A stretch of DNA of 64,000 nt from contig OX578149.1 in NCBI GenBank assembly GCA_951213105.1, positions 5,288,318 through 5,352,317 on the forward strand, given 5' to 3'. This document shows, piece by piece, positions 44,003 to 53,459 of this stretch; position 1 is the stretch's first letter; the number at the start of each line of letters is the position of its first letter. The notes beneath the pieces are model-generated. The model had not been told where the DNA came from and ran no database searches. It saw only the letters and a list, made by a program, of their open reading frames with translations. The stretch comes from Amaurobius ferox (Eukaryota; Arthropoda; Arachnida; Araneae; Amaurobiidae). Position numbers and translations under genes: made by a program.

Positions 44003-44347
44003 GTCCCTTTCGGGACTTTATACTTGTTCACTTATTTCTTGTTTTATTGTTTAGCTCTGCGAGTTCCTGTTTTTTTTCCCTGGCTTCTCTTGCTGGCTGA
44101 TCTCTCTGTGCTCTTTCCTGAGGGTCCTTTGGGAGGGGGATCTCTGGGTCTTCCTTTTCTTGGGGGGTTCTTTGAGGGGGGATCTCCCTTGATTGCTTTT
44201 GTTCTCATATTTTAACCTTGCTGGCCCTTTCGGGATTTTATATATGCTTTACTCTCTATGTATCTCCTGTCCAGCTTTGCAGCCTTCGGGGTTTTTTTTT
44301 CTATATGGGTGTGGGAGTGTTTGTTTCGTTGTGGTTGTCTTTTCCTC

Positions 44348-44835
44348 GGATTCCTGCTCTGCAGCCGTCCGTTTTTCGGCTTTTTTAATTTTCTTCTGGA
44401 TTCCTGGTCTTCAGCCGTCCTTTTTCGGTTCTTAAACTTTGCTTTTTGTCCCTTTCCTTTTGTTTCCTTTTGTGTTCTCTTTTCGGATTCCTGTTCTGCA
44501 GCCGTCCGCTTTTTGGCTTTCAAATTTTTCCTGGATTCCTGTTTTACAGCCGTCCGCTTTTGGTTAAAAAATTTCTATATTTTGTCTTATTTATCTCTGT
44601 TCTCCTCTTGCTGATTGTATCTCTTTTTGTACCTTTTCTTCTCGGATTCCTGTTCGCAGCTGTCCGCTTTTTTTTTGGCTTTAAAATTTTTTACTTGGAT
44701 TCCTGGTTTTCAGCCATCCGTTTTTGGCCTCAAATTTCCTGTTACTTCTTTACGGATTCCTGTTCTGCAGCCATCCGCTTTTTGGCTTTTAAATTTTCTC
44801 TTGGATTCCTAGTTTACAACCGTACGTTTTTGACC
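44348..44835. repeat. Dimeric repeat inside the 1353-bp retroposon
   Basis: GGATTCCTG occurs at 44348, 44398, 44485, 44533, 44644, 44697, 44754 and 44803 (the last one as GGATTCCTA). Spacing within dimers is 50, 48, 53 and 49 bp. First members read CTGCAGCCGTCC or GCAGCTGTCC and second members TTCAG or TTACAG. On the minus strand the repeats read as Lys/Arg/Glu-rich peptides (KKRTAAEQES, RKRTAEDQES). Confidence 0.88.
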
Positions 44836-45290
44836 CCTAATAGTTTTTTTGCTTTCTTTTGTATTAAATTTTATTGTCTTGATGTTATAAATTTTAATGT
44901 CTTGTTGTAATAAATTTTATTAAAATTTTGAATATGCCACTTTAACCTTGTTTTATAAGTTAACCTGTAAGTAATCTAATTAATTATTATTATTTTTTTT
45001 AATTTCTGGTTTTTCAAACTTTGTCTTATCTCTTTTGTCTTCCATCCTTGACCCTTTTCTTTTTCTGTTTTCCCTTTTGTATTTTGTGTTAGGGTTTTTT
45101 CCCTTCGGGGTTTTCCCCTCTTTACAATTTTCTGCCTTTTGTCTCTCTTGTATTGCATTGTATTGTACTGTACTGTCTTGTATTGTTTTTATGTTTTGTT
45201 TTGTCGTTGCCAATCTTTTGCTTGTCTTGATGTAACTACTTGTTTTGTGATTCATTTTTAATATGTAATGTAACTTCTTGGATCTAAAAT

Positions 45291-45355
45291 AAAGTTCCCG
45301 GCCACACACTTAGCAACAGTACGCCTTCGGGTCTGTCGTGTGGTCTGGGTTTTCA
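45291..45355 (+). promoter_or_regulatory. Tail type A hairpin module
   Basis: GGCCACAC (45300-45307) pairs with GTGTGGTC (45338-45345) over eight positions including one G-U pair, with CCTTCGGG in the loop. GGTCTGGGT follows and the element ends 10 bases later. It is the 3' terminus of the retroposon and so the natural candidate for recognition by a LINE reverse transcriptase. Inference, supported by covariation with type B tails. Confidence 0.6.
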
Positions 45356-45366
45356 ACACTCTAAAT
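45356..45366. repeat. Target-site duplication, 3' side of the 1353-bp retroposon
   Basis: Exact copy of 43992-44002. Confidence 0.9.
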
Positions 45367-46185
45367 ATCGAATGCCACCGCTAATGGACGGTCGGACTCT
45401 CATTGTCGAAATGCCACCTCTACTGGGCAGTTATTGCTGCCATCATTTTTAGAGCTAAACACTCTTCAACGGCCATTGCCTCAATTCTGTGAAGCACACT
45501 CTTGACCATGTTGCACTGCCATTCTAATCACAACGCTCTCCTACGGTCATTCTTAATTCGACTCAATATTTCTGAATATATGTTTACCTTTCCCTACTTG
45601 TTGCCACATCATTTCGCCTGAAGTCCAGATACGCCCTCCGTATCTTATTGGTTGATCCTCAGAGCGATGCAGCAACACTTCTCCATTGGCCACCTTACTG
45701 CTTGGTTTCAGCCTTGGCCTCAAGGAGATTTCTGACTCAACCACATTTGCAATTTATGTGCACTAAATTTATTGGGGTCACGACCTCCTGGGCCACAACT
45801 GTCGTAAACTGGCGCCTACGAGTCTGCGCTTTGTTTCGCAGTTATATATCGTAAATCTTCGCAATATTAAAACTGCACAAATGTCTCCTGGTCTCACAGT
45901 TATCAATTGCGCTTTCAGCAGAACAAGAATCAATATAGGCGTAGAAAACCTATGGAATCAGTGGCGCATTTTCAAATAACATTTATAGGGAGGTTAATGT
46001 ATATTACCCCAACCTCCTCGAGTCCATACTGTGTAGTCTTCTTTCTCTTAAAATTAATATTTACTAAAGATACAGATTGTCAGACATCATAAGAATGATG
46101 CGAATCCATTTTTCGATACATCATTTTTATTTATCCTAAACTCATCCTATCATTTTAACTTCCTAAAAAACTCCTCAAGTATTCC

Positions 46186-46820
46186 AATAATTTTGTAAGG
46201 AAAGCTCTATTAATGTACCCGTTAGATCTATAGAAACGTGAACATGATGGTTCGAATAAAGGTGATTGTCCCGGAGAAGAATTTAAAAAAGTGAGGATAA
46301 CAACTCGGTAACGAAGCGAAATGGATGAAGAAAGCTTCATGCAGAGGACCGAAACACGTCTAGGGAAGACTGTCTGTATCTGTCAAAAAATGAGTCGTTT
46401 CATCGGGGCCTGTAGCACGATGGCACCTATCAAATGCAAGTCCTATATTTTATCGAATTAAAACGCCCCCTCGTGGCTGATGGGAAAAATTCTGAACAGG
46501 CTATACATCGGATTTCGGTGTTGCTTATTTTAATATTCGTAAATAGGATAGCCCTTAGTACATAAACCTATTGTGTGAAACCTGTAACCGATTTCGGGTC
46601 CATTCCGATACATTAGACAATGCTGTACAACTTTGTAATTGTCATGTTTCGTTAATCTCGTTTCATTATCGAGCTCGTTATCCTCACTTTCTAAAGCGGT
46701 ACGGAAGCTGTATTCTATCGGGCATTTTCACTTTGCTATACAGGTAAATTAACACCTACTAACTCCTTTAACATTCTTTCCGAAGTCAATGGGGGTACTT
46801 CCGGACTTTCCTTTAACGTG
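46186..46820. repeat. Diverged inverted repeat pair, family H
   Basis: 46186-46330 (TTGTAAGGAAAG...AAAAGTGAGGATAACAACTC) and 46655-46820 read as reverse complement (AAAGGAAAGTC...GAAAGTGAGGATAACGAGCTC) are related, with a spacer of about 330 bp. A third relative lies at 31261-31440. It could be a small fold-back transposon; termini are not defined. Confidence 0.45.
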
Positions 46821-46960
46821 CGATGTCTTTCTTATACATATAAATTGTTTTCAAATGGTATAAATATAAATGATTGAAGGAGACTTAAGCATCACACTTG
46901 ATTAGATAGCAGATGTCCTTGGGAAATAAAACAACAATTACTAAACAAAAGTTCATTATA

Positions 46961-46980
46961 AATATATATATATATACATA
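46961..46980. repeat. TA-rich tract flanking transposon copy 2, left
   Basis: TATATATATATATACATA ends directly at the CCGGGTGG terminus. Confidence 0.85.
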
Positions 46981-47928
46981 CCGGGTGGTCAGAATTAAAA
47001 CACCCCTACTCTGAGCTCTCTATACATCGAACTACTCAGTGTAAAGGCTCCAAAATTGTTGAACCTACTATTCAAGACATGGGGAAAGGGATTCCACAAA
47101 AAAAAAATTAGTTCCAGAAACACCGATAGGTGGCGCTATAGAACAGAAAATATGCTGAAAAGACACACAATAATCACAAAAAAACAAACACATGCGATAT
47201 GGAATTTTTCCTTTTTAATTTCTTTTGCTGATATGAAAAAAAAAGAAGATAAAAAAGTCAAGAAACTTAAACTGTCATTGTAACTGCAATTTCGCACTGT
47301 AAGCACAAACATTTGCATAAACCCTTGGTTTGCAGCTACTATGTTCTGGGCATAAAAGGGGATAAAACTGGGAAATTTTCATTCTTATCAGCGATGGCTG
47401 TCACACTGCCAGAACGCGCTTTGCTTGTAAAGCTGTTTTATGAAAACAAAGGACATGCTGCAGCTGCACTTCCAAAGTTTCGTCGACTTAAGAATTTGCG
47501 CAAAGGACCATTACTTCTACAAGCTTTCAGGAGAATGATCGCTCGATTCGAGAAAACTGGACATCTTGGAGTTCAGCCGGGTCGAGGACGCAAATCGACT
47601 CGTTCAGATGTCGTTGACGATGTTGCCACCGCTATTGTTGAACAATCAATGGATAATATTATACGCAGCATTCCCTGCATCAATAAGGTCCTTGTGATGT
47701 GAATGTTTGGTACGTTCGAATAAAATGTGTTACAAATGTGTATCTTGTGTCTTTTCAGCGTATTTTCTGTTGTACAGCGTCACCTATCGGTGTTTCTGGA
47801 ACTATTTTTTTCACGTAATTTCTTTCCCCATGTTCTGAATAGTATGTTGAACAATTTTGGAGCCTTTACACTGAGTAGTTCGATCTATAGAGAGCTCAGA
47901 GTAGGGGTGTTTCAATTCTGACCACCCA

Positions 47929-47929
<1 letters not shown>
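46981..47929 (+). mobile_element. Internally deleted long-TIR Tc1/mariner-like transposon, copy retaining the transposase 5' end
   Basis: TIRs are the same as in the 14352-15008 copy, with the outer end CCGGGTGG at 46981 and CCACCCAG ending 47929. TA lies at both borders, and the right side continues into a (TA)n tract. The 949-bp element keeps the N-terminal HTH domain of the transposase. It shares with the other copy the 3' non-coding run CATTCCCTGCATC.ATAAGG, TACGTTCGAATAAAATGTG. Confidence 0.88.
47394..47702 (+). pseudogene. DUF4817-type HTH domain of a transposase, fused to non-coding sequence
   Basis: From ATG at 47394 the frame reads MAVTLPERALLVKLFYENKG, HAAAALPKFRRLKNLRKGPL, then FRRMIARFEKTGHLGVQPGR GRKS. 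This is the DUF4817-like N-terminal helix-turn-helix common in arthropod transposon proteins: a PERA.LVKL(F/Y)Y.N.G start, a RxxK..RxGP middle and F..TG..GVQPGRGRK end. After about 90 residues the deletion junction joins it to 3' flank and it stops at 47702. The catalytic domain is absent. The intact frame could in principle still be expressed as a DNA-binding fragment. Confidence 0.82.

Positions 47930-47965
<36 letters not shown>
47930..47965. repeat. (TA)n tract flanking transposon copy 2, right
   Basis: About 17 TA units. Confidence 0.93.
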
Positions 47966-47966
<1 letters not shown>

Positions 47967-48050
47967 TGGCGACAAATTTATCAACCTTAGCAACAATAGC
48001 AAAATATCATCCACTCAGTGGTGATTGGAAAGTGTCGCTAAATAGACGAA

Positions 48051-48110
48051 AATTCCGGCCATACATCTGAAGTAATGCCAATAGGCTAGCCGTGAGGTCT
48101 GGGTCATGGA
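48051..48110 (+). mobile_element. Diverged tail type A fragment
   Basis: ATTCCGGCCATACATCTGAA...CGTGAGGTCTGGGTCATGG resembles 5661-5727 and 45291-45355. The stem GGCCATAC/GTGAGGTC has one mismatch and two G-U pairs. No TSD is evident. Confidence 0.6.
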
Positions 48111-49028
48111 ATATCACAGAAAATTAAGTTCAATTTCTTTTACAATTCCTGCCATTTTGTGGATGCGATTAATTTAACGTTCTTAAATTCAAATAGAGCT
48201 AGATTCGCTGGTTGGGGTCAGGTATGTTTTGTTAGGGGGATTGTAAATGGCGTTTTATTAGGGGATGATATAATAGATATGCTTCATTAGTGGATCGTCT
48301 AATAATTATTAATGTTGATCATACGAGGCACATGTTCCGCATGAATCCGAAGATAATAATAGCGTAAGAACTACAGGGGAGCGGATAGGAGGAAATCTTT
48401 ATTTAACTGGATGCATCCCTTCTTATGAAGAGGGTAATATTTAGTTCATTAGAATCACCGTGAAGATGAATCTCCTAGAACTTCTAAACAAGCGAGCTAT
48501 TGTTGTTTTCACCCCATAAAGAGCATCCTGACAGATATTACAGAAAATATTCCTTACACGACGAATACCCTAAGGGGCCATTTTGAGTGTGGTTTTATCT
48601 TCGGCAATTTCTAAAACTATTATTAAAACATGCTTTGATGCTCCCCCACCTCGAAATACTTTAATAACAGATCGTTAAGAATGTCTCAAGGGGAGGTAGA
48701 AAAAGTCCCCTTTAAGTGCAAAACATCTCCATTATTAATTTTTGTTATTAATGGCCCTCGGTGTTATTAATGGCATTCGATGGGATCGGTTGACGAGATT
48801 GCTTCACAATATCCTTAATGCTGTTAAATGATAATGTCCTTTGCTGTTTGGATCAAAAGTGCGTCAGCAGTTTTTGTTCTCACTTTAAAATTGGACTAAT
48901 GCATTACTAATACGCTTTTATACTAAACATTTTCCAACAAAGCCAGGAACGAGGATAAAGAAAACGTGATCTTTTTATCTGTGCAACGTGTAAAAGCACA
49001 GATAAAAAAATAAAGCAGCATACAGCTT
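48111..49028. other. Unassigned, partly balanced-composition sequence
   Basis: 48700-48860 is somewhat richer in GC and has no repeat partner. No RNA or coding feature is recognised. Confidence 0.4.
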
Positions 49029-49150
49029 GCAGAGTTCACTTCAACGGTAAAAGCTTGCAATCTCGTCCCAGTAGCTCAACGGTAGAGCATCGGCTGGCCA
49101 GTTCGGAGATTCAGGGTTCAATTCCCGGTTGGTGCAGCAAGGCTCTTTAC
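49029..49150 (+). mobile_element. tRNA-like SINE or tRNA-derived repeat, copy 2
   Basis: The tRNA-like part 49066-49136 has TAGCTCAACGGTAGAGCA (A-box region) and GGTTCAATTCC (B-box, 49115-49125) at tRNA spacing. The acceptor arm TCCCAGT/GTTGGTG pairs poorly and the anticodon arm (CGGCTGGCCAGTTCGGA) does not give a proper 7-nt loop. The upstream GCAGAGTTCACTTC...AAGCTTGC and downstream GCAAGG(T/C)TCTTTA are shared with 53100-53218, so the repeat unit is larger than a tRNA. It lacks the type A/B tail. Confidence 0.75.
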
Positions 49151-50219
49151 AAGCTGTCTCGAGGATACGTTAGATCTCCTTTGTCAGTGCAAGTAAACCA
49201 ACCAACCGGAAGTCCAAAATAGGATTGACTGGAAGAGTATTTAAGGTAAGTGCACTGTGGTTGTAAATCAAACTGTGAAAAAATAATTAACTAGGGTTTG
49301 AAATTATGTTGTAAGATTCATACCTATTTTTCCTTCGACAAACTGTATCTAGCACGCTTAAAAAATCAGCGGTGGCTCTTGTCTGATGGAGCCGAAATGG
49401 TTTTGAGTAAATAACATTTTATAAAATAAAGCTTCTATAAAGTTCAATAAGTTCATTTTTTTAGACTCATTTATTTCATTGAGAGGCTTTCAAAACGCTA
49501 TTCAATTCTTTCATTAACTTTCTTTTCGGTCTATAAAAATACCTGTCTTTTTGAAAGGTTCTTCGTTTCGGATGGACGCTGTCCCACCCGTAAGCAAAAG
49601 GTTAAATTTATACCCCATATCTGACAAGATTTTATATTTAGGCTAATCTATAAACTTGCCTGTCGACCCATCCGTACGTACTTGCAGACGTCCATTTTCA
49701 TCTATTCTGTTAACAATTCAGCCATCAATAAACATCTTTAGAATCCCCAAAATCATTTAACCTCCTCATTTTTTTTATACCAAATCAAATATATTTTACA
49801 GAAAAAATATGTTTAAAGTATTAAACAATTGAAATTATTTTTATTTATTCACAAGTGGAATCCTATTTTCGACACAGGAAGAATAATTATTTACATTTTT
49901 ATTTATTAAGTTCGGAGGTATGAGCATCAAAGTATTTAAACGCTCCAATTTCGCCACAGAAACCCCACACATAGATACATTTAAACGTTTAACACATTAA
50001 AACGGTTTGCTTAGAAAGGCCTCTATGAAGTTATATATCAAAGCAAATATGTGTGAAAATAGTACTACAGTAGATAGTATATTTGCCATTAAAGCCGAAC
50101 CATATTCTCTCGTTCATGTAATATGAATGGGCCAATGGAATGAATGTAACTAACGAATGATAAAATATCGAATCTGAAATCTTTATTCGCATAATGAATA
50201 GAGAATTTAAACAAGAAAT
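49151..50219. other. Unassigned AT-rich sequence
   Basis: No recognisable feature. Confidence 0.45.
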
Positions 50220-50370
50220 TTCAATCATGCATAAAGCATTGATTATAAAACACTTTCCAACTGGAAATGTAATTTTATTTAAGCGTCTCTAAATTGTGAT
50301 ACATTCAGCGCTGATATTTTTTTTAAATATCACAATAATTTATTATACTTGAAAACTTAAAACTTCAAAA
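50220..50370 (-). repeat. Dispersed repeat F, terminal fragment
   Basis: ATCATGCATAAAGCATTGAT, TAAAACACTTTCCAACTG, GTAATTTTATTTAAGCG and TTATACTTGAAAACTTAA match 62816-62960 in the same orientation. Confidence 0.75.
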
Positions 50371-50829
50371 AAGATAATCAAAAAATACAATACCAGTAAC
50401 CATGGAGGTAAAAGTAAGGAGTTAAAACTTCGCATTAAGAAAACGGCAATAATTTAGGAAACAATAATTTAGGTGGCGCTGGGATAAGCTGCATTGCATG
50501 AATTTCTATGGCGAAAGACCTAAAATATTTTTTAAACTGTCAATTTTGTAAAAATAAATAATGAACGCAATGCAAGTTAGAACTGAAACAATAACGAATA
50601 TTCCTACTCATTCAAAATTATTTTACCTTTCAATTTATTTTTATCTCCATAGATTCTGTACTCTATCCTACTACTATGAAAAAATACTGGTTAATTATAC
50701 TTAGTTAACTCTTAATTTAAAACTAATCAAAAATACATATACTAAATACTACGCCTTTCTGAATCTACTTATAAGCTTAGATCACTTTATTAGAAATTTC
50801 CATGGCAACAAGAATACAGTTTTTAATTT

Positions 50830-52900
50830 TATCTACTGAAGGGGGATTTGAACGAACTTTGGAGAACCAAATTGGTTTATTAGAGGAGGGGGGGGGGGTT
50901 TGCAGAGATGACATTTTTTATAAAATTGGACAATCAAAAATGTAATGGTCAAGTCACCGAATTTATTGCAAATACAGTTAGAGGTGGATTTAATTTTGAA
51001 AAAATATAGATAATCAAGAAAGGGGCCATGACCAGTAAGAAAGTAAATGAGGTATTTATTAAAAATTTTTAAATTAGGATTCACGATAGGGAGGTAAGCC
51101 AGGATTCTAGCCGGATCACCAGTCCTGGTGGAAATATAATCATTAAGATAATTTTGCCAAATATTAAGAATATAAGATTTACAAAATTTTGAGAGGAGCG
51201 AGTAAGGAACGGGAATAGTAAGAGGGGAACCAGAGATAGCAGCAATTTTGTCATGGTCATCAGCAATTTCGTTTCCAGATATATTATTGTGAGTTTTTAC
51301 CCAAGAAATATTGACAAGGTTTTTGGCAAGGAGAGCTTTGGGTTTAATGGAATTAAGATAATCAGATTTATTTTTCATTGAGTTAAGAGCTTGAATGGAA
51401 GAGAGGCTATAGAAAAAAATATTAACAGGGGTATTATTAGAGGAAGCCCAGTCAATAGCAAAGGAAATAGCGGTAAGTTTGGCTTAAAATACTGTATTCC
51501 TGTTGTCAAGTTTATAGGAGAGAATCTTTGCCAGAACATCATGTTTAAAAATACAGACTGAAAAACCAGTGTTATTGTCAATATTTGAATCATCAGTGTA
51601 TATATTATAAATGGCAGAGTCTTTATCCATTCTGTTAACTAAATTTAAGGACCATTTAGAGGGGTGAAAGTTAGAGAAAGGAACAAGGAAATCAAATTCA
51701 GAGGGAGGCGGGAGGGAGAAGAAAGGAATCAAATTTTTGTTTCCGAAAATTAAATTTTTATAGTGGGTAAAAATTGTAAAATGAATGGGGGGGAATACCA
51801 GTGAGGGAAAATAAGGAGATATTAGATATTGTATGGTAGCCTGAGCAGATTTTTAGAAGGAAAATCCTTTGGAGTGAAAGAAGTTTTTTAATTTGCATTT
51901 CTTTTAGTTTTTTGCCCCATATAGCAGAACCGTAAATACTAACTTTTTCCACAGCACATAGATACCAGCATTTTAAGAAACATTTTTTGACACCCCATTT
52001 TTCCCAGAAATTTGGCCAAAAGTAGTACAAAATTTAAGACATTTTTCTTGGAGATATCGAATACGAGGGTCCCAATTTAATTTATTATCAATGATTAAAC
52101 TTAAAAATTTTAAAAGATTTTTAATTTTAATGGATCTATTGTTAAATTTGAAAATGGGATTTCTTTTCATACTGGAGTAAAGTTTTGGGAAAATAACGGA
52201 GAAACTTTTATCAATAGATATTTCTAATATCAGATTATTGAGGGAAGTAAAAAGGGAGTTAAGGAGGGAATTGGTATTAGTTTCAAGGACATTTCTATTA
52301 TTGTCAAATGTAATAACAGCAAGGTCATCCGCAAAGGCTTGAAGATAAAAAAAATCACTATTAAGGGAAAGAATTTCATTGAAGTAAAGGTTCCAAATGT
52401 AGGGAGCGATAACTGAGTCTTGCGGAGCGCCTTTCGAAATAAATTTCGAGAGGAATAAAGACCCTTCAGAAAAAGTAACAGTTCTATGGCCAAGATAAGC
52501 ATAAATAAAAATTCCATAAGGGATAGGAATGTTTATTTTGACAAAAGTAAGAGGGTGGATGTTCCAATTAAGATTATCGAAAGCTCCTTGTATATCTAAA
52601 GTAGTAAGTGCTATATGATGTAATGGTCTAAGGTTCTCAATAGAGAGCAAAAGTTTATGAGCAGCGTCTTCACAACTGTGAAGCTCGCGAAACTGAAATT
52701 GCAAGGGATGGAGTATATATATCTTCAGTTTTTAACCAAAAGTTAAATCTATTAATAAAAAAAATTTCTATGATTTTGCCAAGAGTAGGAAGGAGACAAA
52801 TAGGCCTAAAGGAGGATAGATTATAAGAGTTCCTACCAAATTTTAAAAGAAAAATAATTTTTGCATTAAAATTTTTATAATAATGTCGGAGATCTGAATT
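50830..52900 (-). mobile_element. Non-LTR retrotransposon with RT and RNase H, degenerate
   Basis: The minus strand encodes a co-linear series: finger motifs, RT palm, RNase H, C-terminal Cys motif. This order is typical of the R1/I/LOA group, which carries RNase H behind the RT. The 5' region (endonuclease, ORF1) is not recognisable beyond about 52900. A few frameshifts split the frame into pieces of up to 243 codons, so it is younger than the RT at 20.5-21.7 kb. Confidence 0.88.
50833..52830 (-). pseudogene. Reverse transcriptase-RNase H polyprotein (frameshifted)
   Basis: Order on the minus strand: SSFRPICLLPTLGKIIEIFF at about 52820-52765 and, after a shift, LQFQFRELHSCEDAAHKLLL (usual QFGFR.G.S..DA). 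LTTLDIQGAFDNLNWN is palm motif A, ISKGAPQDSVIAPYIWNLYF is motif B, and QAFADDLAVI has its catalytic FADD at 52335-52324. FSVIFPKL and FLSLIIDNKLNWDPRIRYLQ follow at the thumb. RNase H starts with NIYTDDSNIDNNTGFSVCIF near 51625-51565 and continues through TVFQAKLTAISFAIDWAS. Its last part is ISWVKTHNNISGNEIADDHD near 51305-51245, and FLTGHGPFLDYL with CICNKFGD ends it near 51040-50960. Both catalytic aspartates of the FADD box are intact. Confidence 0.87.
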
Positions 52901-53099
52901 GACTCAAATAAGACTAGTACGGATTCAGTGTATTCTGGAAAATGGAGCACCGATTTCAAATGGAGAGGATAACGACCAGTCAGGACACTAACCTGGGTAA
53001 AAGTAGTAGACGCATGAGGTTAACTTGAGGTAAAAATAGCAGGAGGTGGTCAGTCAGATAGTCAGTGGCCGGCCAATCTGACATTAGAAAGTGGATAAT

Positions 53100-53218
53100 G
53101 CAGAGTTCACTTCGATAAGAGCTTGCCATTTCGTCCCAGTAGCTCAACGGTAAAGTGTCGACTGGCCAGTTCGAAGATCCAAGGTTCGATTCCCGGTTGG
53201 GGCAGCAAGGTTCTTTAT
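53100..53218 (+). mobile_element. tRNA-like SINE or tRNA-derived repeat, copy 3
   Basis: The tRNA-like part is 53134-53205. TCCCAGT pairs with GTTGGGG over seven positions using G-U pairs, and the B-box GGTTCGATTCC at 53183-53193 is a perfect consensus. The anticodon arm is irregular and no anticodon can be assigned. It begins CAGAGTTCACTTC and ends GCAAGGTTCTTTA, as in the copy at 49029-49150. Confidence 0.78.
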
Positions 53219-53459
53219 AAATCTTTTACGTATATTGACTACGCGTCATTTTTGTAACCGTCTACTTTTTATGGTTAAATCATTTCAAAATCCTATGCAT
53301 AAACGTAATTGTTTTTTTTAAAGTATGTGACCTACAGCACTCAATTCAACTGCCACTCGGGAAAAGATATACACTATTTTAAACACCAACCTAATCCAAA
53401 TAGGTTTGAGAGACAGAGTGAGACATCAGAAGAGCAGGAACATCGCTTTTCAATGGACG

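Larger units (their letters stand above)
44003..45355 (+). mobile_element. 1353-bp pyrimidine-rich retroposon with tail type A
   Basis: The element is delimited by an exact 11-bp direct repeat. It starts with a perfect hairpin, GTCCCTTTCGGGAC (44003-44016). The coding-like strand is extremely T/C-rich, and several CCCTTTCGGG / CCTTCGGG motifs recur (44223, 44284, 45102). The central 44348-44835 holds eight copies of a motif near GGATTCCTGTTCTGCAGCCG followed by TCCGC and a T-run, arranged as four dimers. The 3' end is AATAAAG followed by TTCCCGGCCACACAC...GTGTGGTCTGGGTTTTCA, the tail shared with other retroposons here. No reverse transcriptase, A-box or B-box is visible, so it is non-autonomous and of unknown promoter type. 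I do not recognise it as a described family. Confidence 0.85.
43690..45900. repeat. Dispersed repeat D, copy 2, split by the 1353-bp retroposon
   Basis: 43690-43991 and 45367-45900 together align with 22835-23664. The interruption is exactly the element at 44003-45355 with its duplicated target site. Copy 1 shows a pre-insertion type arrangement near 23140. Confidence 0.78.

Noticed and set aside
44212..44910. Coding genes on either strand within the 1353-bp element
   Set aside because: The Phe/Leu/Ser-rich plus-strand frames and Lys/Arg-rich minus-strand frames follow from composition and the dimeric repeat. No frame spans the element.
49066..49136. Functional tRNA gene
   Set aside because: The acceptor stem is weak, the anticodon arm is irregular with no assignable anticodon, and the flanks are repeated at 53100 and 13771.
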